This document shows positions 1 through 11,250 of a stretch of 64,000 nt of DNA, one piece after another. The position numbers were made by a program, and so were the translations under genes. The notes below the pieces were generated by a model that made no database searches, had not been told where the DNA came from, and saw only the letters and a list, made by a program, of their open reading frames with translations. Location of the stretch: contig NZ_CP041745.1 of NCBI RefSeq assembly GCF_007556815.1, positions 1-64,000 on the forward strand, read 5' to 3'. Source of the DNA: Paraburkholderia megapolitana (lineage in GTDB: Bacteria; Pseudomonadota; Gammaproteobacteria; Burkholderiales; Burkholderiaceae). Positions within the stretch are counted from its first letter, which is position 1, and each line of letters opens with the position of its first letter.

Positions 1-1593
1 ATGAACGAATTCTGGCAACACTGTTCCGCATTGCTGGAGCGCGAATTGACGCCCCAGCAGTACGTGACGTGGATCAAACCGTTGGCCCCGGTCGCCTTCG
101 ACGCCGATGCGCATACCCTGAGCATCGCCGCGCCGAACCGCTTCAAGCTCGACTGGGTCAAGAGCCAGTTTTCCGGCCGGATCACCGATCTTGCCCGCGA
201 TTTCTGGCAGGCACCGGTCGATGTCCAGTTCGTTCTCGATCCGAAGGCCGGGTCGCGTTTGTCCGTGGCGCCTGCGCCCGTGCCGATGGCGGCACGGCAG
301 CAAACATCCTCTTCTACTGGCAACCAGAGCAACGCAGGCGGCGTCGCGGCCGTCGGCGCCGCGGTCGGTGCGGTGCAGGCCGCTCATGCGGCACGCTTTG
401 GCAATGGCTCGGCGCATGGATCGAATGGCGGTCATACGGCCGGCCAGCACAGCGACGATGCCGCCGATCTCGATCTGCCCAGCCTCGACGCAAACGAAGC
501 CGCAGCGGCGCGCCGCACGTGGCGTCCCGGCTCAGGACCGGCCGGCAACGGCGACAGCGACCCGATGTACGAGCGCTCCAAGCTGAATCCGGTGCTCACG
601 TTCGATAACTTCGTCACCGGCAAGGCGAACCAGCTCGCGCGCGCCGCGGCGATCCAGGTCGCCGACAACCCCGGCGTGTCGTACAACCCGCTGTTTCTGT
701 ATGGCGGCGTCGGCCTCGGCAAGACTCACCTGATCCACGCGATCGGCAACCAGTTGCTGATGGACAAGGCCGGTGCCCGGATCCGTTACATCCACGCGGA
801 ACAATATGTGTCGGACGTGGTGAAGGCGTACCAGCGCAAGGCGTTCGACGACTTCAAGCGTTATTACCACTCGCTCGACCTGCTGCTCATCGACGATATC
901 CAGTTCTTCTCCGGCAAATCGCGTACGCAGGAAGAGTTCTTCTACGCGTTCGAGGCACTGGTCGCGAACAAGGCGCAGGTCATCATCACGAGCGATACGT
1001 ACCCGAAGGAAATTTCGGGGATCGACGACCGGCTGATTTCACGCTTCGACTCCGGCCTGACCGTGGCGATCGAGCCGCCCGAGCTGGAAATGCGCGTCGC
1101 GATCCTGATGCGCAAGGCGCAATCGGAAGATGTGAGCCTCAACGAGGACGTCGCGTTCTTCGTCGCCAAGCACCTGCGCTCGAACGTCCGCGAACTCGAA
1201 GGCGCGCTGCGCAAGATCCTCGCGTATTCGAAATTCCATGGCCGCGAGATTTCGATCGAACTGACCAAGGAAGCGCTGAAAGACCTGCTGACCGTGCAGA
1301 ACCGGCAGATCTCGGTGGAGAACATCCAGAAGACCGCTGCCGACTTCTACAACATCAAGGTCGCGGACATGTATTCGAAGAAGCGACCGGCGAATATCGC
1401 GCGGCCGCGGCAGATCGCGATGTATCTGGCCAAAGAACTGACGCAGAAGAGCCTGCCGGAAATCGGCGAGCTGTTTGGCGGGCGCGATCACACCACCGTG
1501 CTCCACGCGGTGCGCAAGATTGCCGACGAACGTAGCAAGGATGCACAGTTGAATCATGAACTGCACGTGCTCGAGCAGACGTTGAAGGGCTGA
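1..1593 (+). CDS. dnaA: Chromosomal replication initiator DnaA
   Basis: The 530-residue protein is the replication initiator that binds DnaA boxes at oriC and melts the origin in its ATP form. Visible domains are the N-terminal DnaB-contact domain (about 1-90), a long Gly/Ala/Ser-rich linker (about 95-170), the AAA+ module with Walker [10 protein letters not shown] near residue 235 and Walker [10 protein letters not shown] near 295, and the C-terminal helix-turn-helix with the signature [15 protein letters not shown] near 490-505. It is longer than the 467-residue E. coli protein because of the linker, as is usual in Burkholderia. The window starts exactly at its ATG, so its promoter and any origin upstream cannot be seen. 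dnaN and gyrB follow on the same strand. Confidence 0.98.
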   Translation: MNEFWQHCSALLERELTPQQYVTWIKPLAPVAFDADAHTLSIAAPNRFKLDWVKSQFSGRITDLARDFWQAPVDVQFVLDPKAGSRLSVAPAPVPMAARQQTSSSTGNQSNAGGVAAVGAAVGAVQAAHAARFGNGSAHGSNGGHTAGQHSDDAADLDLPSLDANEAAAARRTWRPGSGPAGNGDSDPMYERSKLNPVLTFDNFVTGKANQLARAAAIQVADNPGVSYNPLFLYGGVGLGKTHLIHAIGNQLLMDKAGARIRYIHAEQYVSDVVKAYQRKAFDDFKRYYHSLDLLLIDDIQFFSGKSRTQEEFFYAFEALVANKAQVIITSDTYPKEISGIDDRLISRFDSGLTVAIEPPELEMRVAILMRKAQSEDVSLNEDVAFFVAKHLRSNVRELEGALRKILAYSKFHGREISIELTKEALKDLLTVQNRQISVENIQKTAADFYNIKVADMYSKKRPANIARPRQIAMYLAKELTQKSLPEIGELFGGRDHTTVLHAVRKIADERSKDAQLNHELHVLEQTLKG

Positions 1594-1897
1594 GTGGGCG
1601 TGTGCGGTTTGAGCGGGGAATCGTGAGGCGAAAAAACGAAGGGCGCGAGGCCAATTCAGGCGGTCCGAAAGAGGACTGAGACTGGCGCGGCAAAACGGCC
1701 CTGTTTATTTCGCGGAACGTCCCCATTTTAGGGAAGCGGTTTCGTTTTCAGGCACAATACAGGTTTAACCGCCCGGCGGGCGCAGGCGGGTTTTCAGGCC
1801 ATGTCCGGCTGGGCGCGGCGGCACCGGCAGGGGGCCGCCGGCGCGCGGTGGTGAGCCGGGCGGGGCGCGCAGGCCGTTATATCAACGAAGGAACTCT
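1594..1897. other. dnaA-dnaN intergenic region
   Basis: These 304 bases contain no convincing gene. I see no cluster of DnaA boxes (TTATCCACA-like) and no strong terminator hairpin. A short AT-richer stretch near 1730-1770 could hold a dnaN promoter, and the dnaN ribosome-binding site (AAGGAAC) lies at its right edge. It is not evidently the origin; in this group oriC is expected upstream of dnaA, outside the window. Confidence 0.5.
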
Positions 1898-3001
1898 ATG
1901 CAACTGGTCAAGACCGAACGCGATAACCTCCTCAGGCCGCTGCAAACCGTGAGCGGCATCGTCGAACGCCGCCACACGTTGCCGATCCTCGCCAACCTGC
2001 TGATCACCAAGAGCGATTCCAATGTGTCGTTCCTGTCGACGGACCTCGAACTGCAGATCACCACGCGCGCCGATTTCGGCGTAGGTGGAGAGTCGGTGGC
2101 GACTACGGTGGCTGCGCGCAAGCTGCTCGACATCCTGCGTGCGATGCCTGAAGGCCAGGTCAGCCTGACGCTGACCGACAAGCGCCTCACGGTGCAGTCG
2201 GGCAAGAGCCGCTTCGCGCTGCAGACGCTCGCCGCGGACGAATTCCCGACCGTCGCGCAAGCCAAAGATTTCGGCGCCAACCTGTCGGTTCCGCAAAAGA
2301 CGTTCCGTCAGTTGCTCGGTATGGTCCATTTCGCGATGGCGCAGCAGGACATCCGTTACTACCTGAACGGCATGTTGCTCGTGGTCGATGGCGACCAGCT
2401 GATGGCCGTCGCAACCGACGGACACCGGCTTGCGTACTCGTCGATGAAAATCGAGGGTTCCTTTGCCCGCCAGGAAGTGATCGTTCCGCGCAAGACGATT
2501 CTTGAGCTGCAACGCCTGCTCGAAGATATCGACGACACGCTGAAAATCGAAATCGCGTCGACCCAGGCGAAGTTCACGTTCGGCCAGGTCGAACTGGTTT
2601 CGAAACTGGTGGAAGGCAAGTTCCCCGACTTCCAGCGCGTGATTCCGAAGTCGCACAAGAACACGTTCGTGATTGGCCGCGAAGAACTGCAACGCTCGCT
2701 GCAACGCGCGGCGATTCTGACGTCGGACAAGTTCAAGGGCGTGCGCTGCATCATCGAGCCGGGCCAGTTGAAGATCATGTCCACCAACGCCGATCAGGAA
2801 GAGGCGCAGGAAGAACTGGAAATCGCCTACCAGGGCGACACCATCGATATCGGCTTCAACGTCACGTATCTGCTCGACGTGCTCGCGAACCTGAAGGTCG
2901 ACATGCTGCAGGTCAGCCTCGGCGACGCGAGTTCCAGCGCGCTGATCACGATTCCCGAGAACGAGGAATTCAAGTACGTAGTGATGCCGATGCGCATCTG
3001 A
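1898..3001 (+). CDS. dnaN: DNA polymerase III beta subunit (sliding clamp)
   Basis: The 367-residue protein matches the beta clamp, the ring-shaped processivity factor that tethers DNA polymerase III and other partners to DNA. Length (E. coli 366) and start sequence MQLVKTERDNLL fit the family, and the C-terminus ends in the conserved YVVMPMRI motif that forms part of the peptide-binding pocket. The ATG is preceded by AAGGAAC at a normal spacing. It lies 304 bp after dnaA and 113 bp before gyrB, with an intrinsic-terminator-like hairpin just downstream. The long opposite-strand reading frame across the gene is a codon-bias shadow. Confidence 0.98.
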   Translation: MQLVKTERDNLLRPLQTVSGIVERRHTLPILANLLITKSDSNVSFLSTDLELQITTRADFGVGGESVATTVAARKLLDILRAMPEGQVSLTLTDKRLTVQSGKSRFALQTLAADEFPTVAQAKDFGANLSVPQKTFRQLLGMVHFAMAQQDIRYYLNGMLLVVDGDQLMAVATDGHRLAYSSMKIEGSFARQEVIVPRKTILELQRLLEDIDDTLKIEIASTQAKFTFGQVELVSKLVEGKFPDFQRVIPKSHKNTFVIGREELQRSLQRAAILTSDKFKGVRCIIEPGQLKIMSTNADQEEAQEELEIAYQGDTIDIGFNVTYLLDVLANLKVDMLQVSLGDASSSALITIPENEEFKYVVMPMRI

Positions 3002-3023
3002 CGCAACCGACAATAAGAACACA

Positions 3024-3055
3024 CCAAGGGGCGCAGTGCCCCTTTGGCGTTTTTA
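3024..3055 (+). terminator. Intrinsic terminator after dnaN
   Basis: The arms CCAAGGGGC and GCCCCTTTGG pair with one bulge around a short GCAGT-type loop and are followed by CGTTTTTAT. Position 23 bp past the dnaN stop and the T-run support rho-independent termination, so gyrB probably has its own promoter. Confidence 0.7.
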
Positions 3056-3075
3056 TGGTGTTTTGAAAGTCCTGA

Positions 3076-5586
<2,511 letters not shown>

Positions 5587-5596
5587 GGGTTCTGTT

Positions 5597-5694
5597 TGTC
5601 GTAGGGCGCCAGAGTATGTGCGACTGGCGCCACAGTTTTGCGACTGTGGGACAGAGTTAATGCGACTGACCTACCTAGACGGGAAGTGACCACC
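5597..5694. repeat. Left attachment-like module: three 20-bp-class repeats
   Basis: Starting with TGTCGTAGGG, 10 bp after the gyrB stop, three related units follow head to tail: GGCGCCAGAGTATGTGCGACT, GGCGCCACAGTTTTGCGACT and GGGACAGAGTTAATGCGACT. The same 98 bases recur at 57031-57128 with 12 differences and no gaps by hand alignment. Arrays of about 20-bp sites starting with TGT are typical of ends bound by TnsB/TniA-type transposases, and arm-type integrase sites are an alternative. Which enzyme uses them is inference. Confidence 0.7.
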
Positions 5695-5802
5695 GTTCCA
5701 GCACACATAGGCTATACGACGTGTCTTTGGCGAAGCTCAGTTTTCAGACTCGCAAGGGTTAAAAATCACGAATGGCTTGGTAGGGTTCGCGGTACGAAGG
5801 TC

Positions 5803-5829
5803 TGGAGTTCGAGCCTCCTCCTCTCACCA
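5803..5829 (+). other. tRNA 3'-half-like sequence (possible att core)
   Basis: The sequence folds like a T-arm: TGGAG, loop TTCGAGC, CTCCT (four of five pairs), followed by CCTCTC and ACCA like an acceptor 3' strand. No matching 5' half (D-arm, anticodon arm) is visible, so it is not a functional tRNA. It sits between the repeat module and a P4-type integrase start, the position where tRNA-integrating islands keep the att core. A parallel copy lies at 57240-57267. Confidence 0.5.
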
Positions 5830-5856
5830 AATTAAAGTCTGGTTAAGTCCAGCGAA

Positions 5857-5897
5857 GGTCGGAAAGTCCTTACCCCATAAGGCTTCCGGCCTTTTTT
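5857..5897 (+). terminator. Intrinsic terminator upstream of integrase
   Basis: GGTCGGAA pairs with TTCCGGCC (one G-T wobble) around an inner stem AGTCCTTA/TAAGGCT-like and is followed by six T residues. It stands between the tRNA-like sequence and the integrase start; a counterpart with a perfect 10-bp stem is at 57297-57334. Confidence 0.75.
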
Positions 5898-6191
5898 ACG
5901 TCCACGGTTGTCCAGCTACGTCTGGTGAAATCTTGAGGTCCTTCGGGGCAGGATAAGGGGCGTCGGCTTCTGCTTCCAACACAGGGTATCCCCATGCCCC
6001 TCACAGACGTTGCCATCAGGAACGCCCGGCCAACCGGAAAAACTCTCCGCTTACGGGACGCCGGCGGACTGCATCTCGAGGTTACCGCTGGCGGGTCGAA
6101 GCTGTGTAAGCGCGAGTTTTCGCCCACCTAGCTTCCGTGCCTGAGAAGGTCCACGATTGCGTCCGCAACCCCAAATTTGCGGACGCAATCC

Positions 6192-6656
6192 ATGACCGAG
6201 AATGACCTGACCTTTTTGCCCTTGCGGGTGACACGTGTTGGTGTCGGCGGCAAGCGCAGTTTCGACCCGGCAGGCAAGCGGCGACTGGTCGACGCCTGCC
6301 TGCAGCCAGGTGCATCGCTGTCTGGCCTCGCGCTGAAGGCTGGGGTGAACGCCAACCAGTTGCGCAAATGGGTTCGGCTGCGCGAACAGCAAACTGCCTG
6401 CGCGAGAGTCAACTCCGCGGTCGGATTCCCGGCTTTCGTGCCGGTCGTCGCGATCGATGACGCGGCGCCGGTCCCGGCGACGGCACCTGTTGCGCGGCCC
6501 ACGCCTGAACTGGATCGCGCTGACCTGTCGTCACCGGCGACGCAGGGTGCGCGACTGTCGGCCAGATTGCCCAACGGCGTGAAGCTTGAGCTCGAATGTT
6601 CAGGACACGATGCCGCTCTCGTGAGCGCGATGATTGCCGCACTGGGAGCGTGCTGA
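6192..6656 (+). CDS. tnpA: IS66 TnpA-type accessory protein
   Basis: The 154-residue protein has the N-terminal helix-turn-helix of IS66 TnpA proteins: the segment KRRLVDACLQPGASLSGLAL followed by NANQLRKWVRLRE. Its middle is rich in Pro/Ala and the C-terminus (ARLPNGVKLELE) matches the usual TnpA tail. In IS66-type elements TnpA is required for transposition together with TnpB and TnpC, though its exact role is not settled. The ATG at 6192 was chosen over an upstream in-frame codon because it matches family starts. Its stop overlaps the tnpB start in TGATG, showing translational coupling. Confidence 0.9.
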   Translation: MTENDLTFLPLRVTRVGVGGKRSFDPAGKRRLVDACLQPGASLSGLALKAGVNANQLRKWVRLREQQTACARVNSAVGFPAFVPVVAIDDAAPVPATAPVARPTPELDRADLSSPATQGARLSARLPNGVKLELECSGHDAALVSAMIAALGAC

Positions 6657-7009
6657 TGTTCCGGTTCGAGGCGGACCTGAAGGTCTTCCTGCATCGTGAG
6701 CCGATCGACTTCCGGGCCGGCATCAACAGCCTGGTGGCACTGGTCGAGCAGTCCATGCAACTCGACCCGTTTGCGCGTGCCGTGTTTGCCTTCCACAATC
6801 GCAGGCGCAACCGGGTCAAGTTGCTGTTCTACGAGCGCACCGGCTTCTGGCTGATGCTGCGGCGCCTTGAGCAGGACCACTTCGTCTGGCCACGCCGGCC
6901 ACAGGCGGTGATCGAGTTGACGACCGAACAACTACATTGGCTCCTTGAGGGCATTGACGTCGACGCAGTGCGCCGCCATCCATCACGGCGGTACCGCCAC
7001 GCGAGTTGA
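6656..7009 (+). CDS. tnpB: IS66 TnpB (Orf2) protein
   Basis: The 117-residue protein carries the IS66 Orf2-like pattern: VFLHREPIDFRAGINSLVAL, then FAFHNRRRNRVKLLFYERTGFWLMLRRLEQ and a C-terminal LLEGIDV. This small basic protein is essential in IS66 transposition but has no assigned enzymatic activity. Its start overlaps the tnpA stop. A gap of 92 bp follows before tnpC, which has its own weak ribosome-binding site (GGGAG). Confidence 0.95.
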   Translation: MFRFEADLKVFLHREPIDFRAGINSLVALVEQSMQLDPFARAVFAFHNRRRNRVKLLFYERTGFWLMLRRLEQDHFVWPRRPQAVIELTTEQLHWLLEGIDVDAVRRHPSRRYRHAS

Positions 7010-7101
7010 ACGCCGGGGCGTTCCCGGTAAAACAACGGGCAGGTGAACGGTTACAAATTCCCGTAAACCCATCGCACGCAGTCCTTCGCTATCCTGGGAG
7101 C

Positions 7102-8712
7102 ATGAACGAAGACGATTTCTCCCGATTGCCGCCGGCCGCTCAGGCCTATATCCGTGAACTCGAGACACGCAACCGGCAGCTGGGCGAACGGGTTGCCCAG
7201 CTGGAGGAGCAGTTCCGCCTGGCGCAGAGCAAGCGCTTCGCGCCGAGCAGCGAGAAGCTCGGGGATCGCGTCTTCGACGAAGCCGAACAGATTGCCGCCA
7301 CGGACGACGATGACGCCGGCGATGCCGATGACACGGTCGCGCTGCCCGATACTGGCCTGCCAGATGTACCCGGGCCGGCACGAAACAGGCCCGGACGCAA
7401 ACCGCTGCCGGCGCACCTGCCACGTCAGCGCATCGAATACGACCTGCCCGAAGACCAGAAGGTCTGCCCGTGCTGCGCACACGCACTTCACCGCATGGGC
7501 GAAGAGGTCAGCGAACAGTTGCATATCGAGGTGAAAGCGTCCGTGCTGCAGCACGTGCGCTTCAAGTACGCGTGCCGTCACTGCGAACGCCATGCTGAGC
7601 GTACGCCGGTGATCACCGCATCGATGCCCGCGCAGCCGTTACCGGGCAGCAATGCCAGTGCGGCGATGATCGCCACCGTCACCGCAGGCAAGTACGTCGA
7701 TGGTACGCCGCTGTACCGGATGGCTCACGCGCTCGCGCGTGCGGACATCGAAGTCGGACGCGGCACGCTGGCGAACTGGATCATCCGGCCCGCAGAGCTG
7801 CATTACCGCCGGCTGTACGACGCACTGCGCAGGACGCTGCTGTCGCAGCCATTGATCCATGGCGACGAGACAACGGTGCAGGTGCTCAAGGAGCCCGGCA
7901 AGGCCGCACAGAGCACATCGTATATGTGGGTCTACCGCAGTGCCGAAGACAGTGCGCAGCCAGTCGTGCTGTTCGACTACCAGCCGGGGCGGAGGCAGGA
8001 ATATCCTCAAGCGTTCCTCGACGGCTATGAAGGCCTGCTGATGACGGACGGATACGCCGCCTGGCGCACGCTCGAAGGCCCGACGCACTTCGGCTGCCTG
8101 GCTCACGCCCGTCGGGCCTTCGTCGACGCGCTCAAGGGCATGAAGAAACCCGGCGGCCGTGCCGCGCAGGCACTGGAATACTTCAAGGCGCTGTATCAGG
8201 TCGAGGCGCTGGCCAAAGCCGATCTGCCCGAAGGCGAGACGCGCGTTGACTACACTTACCGGCTGCGCCAGCAGCACAGCGTGCCGCTACTCGAAGCGTT
8301 CAGAAAGTGGCTGGACGAACAGGCGCCGCAGGTTCTGCCAGAAAGCCTGCTGGGCAAGGCGATCTCATACACACGCAACCAGTGGATGTATCTCTGTCGC
8401 TACGTGAGCGACGGGCGTGCCCCCGTTGACAATAATGTTATCGAGCGTGACATCAGACCATTCTGTACAGGCAGGTCTGCATGGCTGTTCGCTGACACGG
8501 TTGCTGGCGCGAAAGCAAGCGCGATGGTGTACAGCCTGATGTTGACGTGCCGCGCCTGCGGCGTCGAGCCATACGCGTACCTGCTGCATGTGCTGACCGA
8601 ATTGCCGCAGCGTGCTCCCGACGCGGACGTCAGCGATCTCTTGCCGTTCAACTTCAACCCACAGAAACCCCTGCGGGACGCGAAGCCGCAGGATTCGACG
8701 AACACGCCCTGA
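7102..8712 (+). CDS. tnpC: IS66 TnpC DDE transposase
   Basis: The 536-residue transposase starts with a coiled-coil-like segment (ETRNRQLGERVAQLEEQFRL) and the FAPSSEKL motif. A zinc-binding region follows with CPCC near 130-135 and CRHC near 165. The DDE core shows LIHGDETTVQVL (first Asp), LMTDGYAAW with GCLAHARRAF (second Asp) and APVDNNVIERDIRPF (Glu). The C-terminal helix-turn-helix-like tail is present. Length is normal, and no frameshift or stop is seen, so the element may be active. The start at 7102 follows GGGAGC. Confidence 0.95.
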   Translation: MNEDDFSRLPPAAQAYIRELETRNRQLGERVAQLEEQFRLAQSKRFAPSSEKLGDRVFDEAEQIAATDDDDAGDADDTVALPDTGLPDVPGPARNRPGRKPLPAHLPRQRIEYDLPEDQKVCPCCAHALHRMGEEVSEQLHIEVKASVLQHVRFKYACRHCERHAERTPVITASMPAQPLPGSNASAAMIATVTAGKYVDGTPLYRMAHALARADIEVGRGTLANWIIRPAELHYRRLYDALRRTLLSQPLIHGDETTVQVLKEPGKAAQSTSYMWVYRSAEDSAQPVVLFDYQPGRRQEYPQAFLDGYEGLLMTDGYAAWRTLEGPTHFGCLAHARRAFVDALKGMKKPGGRAAQALEYFKALYQVEALAKADLPEGETRVDYTYRLRQQHSVPLLEAFRKWLDEQAPQVLPESLLGKAISYTRNQWMYLCRYVSDGRAPVDNNVIERDIRPFCTGRSAWLFADTVAGAKASAMVYSLMLTCRACGVEPYAYLLHVLTELPQRAPDADVSDLLPFNFNPQKPLRDAKPQDSTNTP

Positions 8713-8957
8713 TACAGGAAAGTGCACTGCTCAAGACCCTGCGCGTGCCCCCTGCATGCTTCGGGCGTCGTCGTTGCGACAACTTCGCGGTGCGTCCACG
8801 CTTACCCCTGTGAAGTCATCATCGCCGCTCGCGTCGCAGATGTCGGCGCGTAATAGCGCGACGGTGTGTGGGTTTGTCTGCAGTGGGAGCAGGTCCGGGA
8901 GCCTGGTTAAAATATCGCCTTGCGTCGCTTCGCGCAGTAATCGGAGAAAACCATCCC

Positions 8958-10085
8958 ATGACCAGGACGAACCGCAGGTCCGTGAGCATCGCCCCGGCCC
9001 ACAACAAGACCAGCCTGTCGAAAGGCCAGAAGGCATTCAACGCACTCATCCGGCAGATTGAAAAGCGGCGTCACCATCTCGGTGCGTGGGAGGTGGTCGG
9101 GCCAGTCTTCCAGAAAAAATATACCGACGAGTTCCTTCCACTCGAGAAGATCTGCACGGATTTGCAGGTAAAGATGGTTCATTGCCTTGAGCAGGCCTTC
9201 GACCAGAAAGGATTGACGAAATCCGAACGCCGCACGATCTCGGTGCTGATTACCGGCCTGGCGGGCGATCTGATCGAAGAGCAGGACGATGCGCAACTGA
9301 AGGCCATTTACAACCGGCATAGTCAATCCGACTTCGACAGCGAAGCGGCGGCCGAACTTGAGGACATGAAGTCTGCGCTGGAGGCGATGCTCGGTGCGGA
9401 GCTGGGCGACGATATCGACATGAGCTCACCGGAAGATCTGTTGCAGCGCGCGCACGCGAAAATGGAAGAGCAACAGGCGCGGGAAGCTGCCGAAAATCAG
9501 GCGCGAGAGGAGCGCCGTGCCAAACGGAAAAAGTCGGCCAGGCAGCTCGCCGCGCAGGCGCGGCAGGAGCAGGAGCAGGAGCAGCTAAGCCAGTCCATCC
9601 GCGAGGTCTATCGCAAACTTGCCAGTGCCCTTCATCCCGATCGTGAACCGGATCCCCACGAGCGCCAGCGCAAGACCGCGCTGATGCAGCGGGCCAACCA
9701 GGCTTATGGCAACAACAATCTGCTGCAACTGCTGGAATTGCAGCTCGAACTTGAACACATCGATCAGAGCGCGATCAACAATATCAGCGAAGACCGGCTG
9801 AAGCACTATAAAGTGATCCTGAAGGAGCAACTCGGCGAACTGGATCAGGAAATCCTGCATGTCGAAGCGCGATTCAGGCACGCCTATGGAATTCCACCAT
9901 TCATCGACATCTCTCCTGACACCGTCGTACGCAATCTCGCCGGTGACATCGCAGGAATTCAGCAAAGCGTACGCGACCTGAAACAAGACCTGCTGGTGTT
10001 CGAAGAGATCAGGACACTCAAGAGCTGGCTGAAGAGTGTCAAACGTCAGCACGCAACGCTTCACTTCGACGAAATGCCGTTCTGA
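8958..10085 (+). CDS. J-domain passenger protein of the IS66 element
   Basis: The 375-residue protein has a long, highly charged N-terminal part, a Glu/Gln/Arg-rich coiled coil (about 165-210: EEQQAREAAENQAREERRAK) and then a J-domain helix II/III with the HPD motif (YRKLASALHPDREPDPHER, HPD at about 226-228) and RANQAYGNNN. J-domains stimulate Hsp70 ATPase activity; canonical DnaJ has the J-domain at the N-terminus and a zinc-finger, which this protein lacks. It ends 53 bp inside the IS right terminus, so it moves with the element. The start at 8958 follows CGGAGAAAACC. Its role is unknown; recruiting host DnaK to transposition complexes or to a defended target is inference. Confidence 0.85.
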   Translation: MTRTNRRSVSIAPAHNKTSLSKGQKAFNALIRQIEKRRHHLGAWEVVGPVFQKKYTDEFLPLEKICTDLQVKMVHCLEQAFDQKGLTKSERRTISVLITGLAGDLIEEQDDAQLKAIYNRHSQSDFDSEAAAELEDMKSALEAMLGAELGDDIDMSSPEDLLQRAHAKMEEQQAREAAENQAREERRAKRKKSARQLAAQARQEQEQEQLSQSIREVYRKLASALHPDREPDPHERQRKTALMQRANQAYGNNNLLQLLELQLELEHIDQSAINNISEDRLKHYKVILKEQLGELDQEILHVEARFRHAYGIPPFIDISPDTVVRNLAGDIAGIQQSVRDLKQDLLVFEEIRTLKSWLKSVKRQHATLHFDEMPF

Positions 10086-10537
10086 GCGACTTCGAGGTTC
10101 GAGCCGAGAATCTCAAGTGTGTCGAAATTCGCGCTTACGAAGCTGTGGCGGTGGAAGTACTGCTTCGATGGAAAAAAGCGGCTCTCGTTTGGTCGGTATC
10201 CCGACGTCAGCCTGAAGGATGCGCGGACCAAGCGCGACGATGCGCGCAAACTGGTGGCCGACGACGTCGACCCGAGCGCGCACAAGAAAGCGGTCAAGGC
10301 GGCGATGCTCGAGAGGGTCGCCAACACTTTTGAGGATGTCGCCCGCGAGTGGTTCGCGCGAATGATGACCGACAAGGCCAAGTCTCACAAGGACAAGGTC
10401 ATTGCGCGGATCGAGAACGATATCTTCGCGTGGCTCGGCAAGCGGCCCATATCTGTTTTAGCGGCCTATCGAGTTGCGCGCGATGCGGTGGGATGGCTGC
10501 TTGCGCGGACGAGCGCAAAGCCATGGTAGTGGAATAT

Positions 10538-11248
10538 TCATATAGCGTCTCCGAATGCAGCTTGTCCAAGCGTTGCATGCGGCCGCCGCCAATCCGGAGA
10601 ATGTTGAGCTACCAAGGCCCAGAACTCCTTTGTATGATTCTTTTCAACCGTATGGCAAAGCTCGTGGACGATGACGTAGTCCTGCACGGTGGTTGCCAGC
10701 TCCATCACTCTTGGGTGGAACTCAAGCACATTGTGGCTATTGCAACTGGCCCAACGGCTCTCGAAGTGACGGATGCGCGCCCCACTGGATTTCAATCCGG
10801 TTTGCCGTTCCCAGTGACGAACGCGCTGGAGCAGTTTTTCTTGCGCACGCTCCCGGTAGAAGCCCTCCAACAGGGGAGCAATCGCCTCGGGCAGAATGCT
10901 CGAGCCATCTGGATGCTCGACGATAAAGCGAGACGCAGTAAAAGTTAGGCGAGGTCGCGTGATGCCCGGTGCGTGGCGGACCTCGGTGAAATACGTCCGA
11001 CCGGAGTAACGAAGACGGCTGCCGGTAACGATGGCCTCATTGCGCAGCGGCTGATTGACTAACTTCAGTTTATCGCGTATCCAACGGGCACGACAGAGCA
11101 CCAAGGCTTCCTGTTCAGCCCTTCTCACCTGCGGCCCGCGCAGCAATACCGGCCGTCCTCGCTCCACGGTCACATAGTGCCGCTTGAGCTTGGCATCGGG
11201 CTGAAATCGCCATTCAATGGCGGTCTGGCCGTACTGCAGAATTGGCAT
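10538..11248 (-). CDS. M48/YgjP-like zinc metallopeptidase
   Basis: The 236-residue protein carries the zincin motif YVIVHELCHTVEKNHTKEFW, where HExxH binds zinc and the downstream Glu is the likely third ligand. The HWERQTGL and RIRHFESRWASCN segments fit the YgjP/DUF45 family. It starts 2 bp after the hsdR stop and is the last gene of the hsdM-hsdS-hsdR unit; genes of this family are frequent companions of type I restriction operons, with unknown function there. Its stop lies 8 bp from the end of the truncated integrase frame, so it marks the left edge of the restriction module. Confidence 0.88.
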   Translation of the reverse strand: MPILQYGQTAIEWRFQPDAKLKRHYVTVERGRPVLLRGPQVRRAEQEALVLCRARWIRDKLKLVNQPLRNEAIVTGSRLRYSGRTYFTEVRHAPGITRPRLTFTASRFIVEHPDGSSILPEAIAPLLEGFYRERAQEKLLQRVRHWERQTGLKSSGARIRHFESRWASCNSHNVLEFHPRVMELATTVQDYVIVHELCHTVEKNHTKEFWALVAQHSPDWRRPHATLGQAAFGDAI

Positions 11249-11250
11249 GG

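Larger units (their letters stand above)
6106..10138 (+). mobile_element. IS66-family element with J-domain passenger gene
   Basis: Boundaries are exact: the left end GTAAGCGCGAGTTTTCG and the inverted right end GTAAGCGCGAATTTCG match the IS66-family GTAAGCG termini, and both sides carry the 8-bp duplication GAAGCTGT (6098-6105 and 10139-10146). It contains tnpA, tnpB and tnpC in the usual order plus a fourth gene, 8958-10085, inside the right inverted repeat. At 4033 bp it is about 1.5 kb longer than an ordinary IS66, which the passenger accounts for. It interrupts the P4-type integrase in frame. Confidence 0.95.
5994..10529 (+). pseudogene. P4-type tyrosine integrase, split by IS66 and truncated
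   Basis: The N-terminus reads MPLTDVAIRNARPTGKTLRL and continues to GGSKL at 6105; the same frame resumes at 10147 with WRWKYCFDG, FGRYPDVSLKDARTKRDDAR and VANTFEDVAREWF. Joined across the IS66 element (one copy of the 8-bp duplication GAAGCTGT removed) the frame is continuous, giving the arm-binding domain and start of the core-binding domain of a P4/CP4-57-type integrase. After about GKRPIS at 10456 similarity stops and the frame ends at 10529, so the catalytic domain with its Tyr is missing. A possible second lesion (deletion or shift) lies near 10460. The gene sits directly after the tRNA-like sequence, so it probably once drove insertion of the island. Confidence 0.85.

Noticed and set aside
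1594..1897. Origin of replication between dnaA and dnaN
   Set aside because: No DnaA-box cluster or AT-rich unwinding element is visible; oriC is expected upstream of dnaA, outside the window.
1877..3022. 381-codon minus-strand frame opposite dnaN
   Set aside because: Codon-bias shadow of dnaN: composition is rich in Arg/His/Leu with no recognisable domain, and the plus strand encodes an unmistakable sliding clamp.
5760..5830. Complete tRNA gene
   Set aside because: Only the T-arm and acceptor 3' strand can be folded; D-arm, anticodon arm and 5' acceptor are missing.
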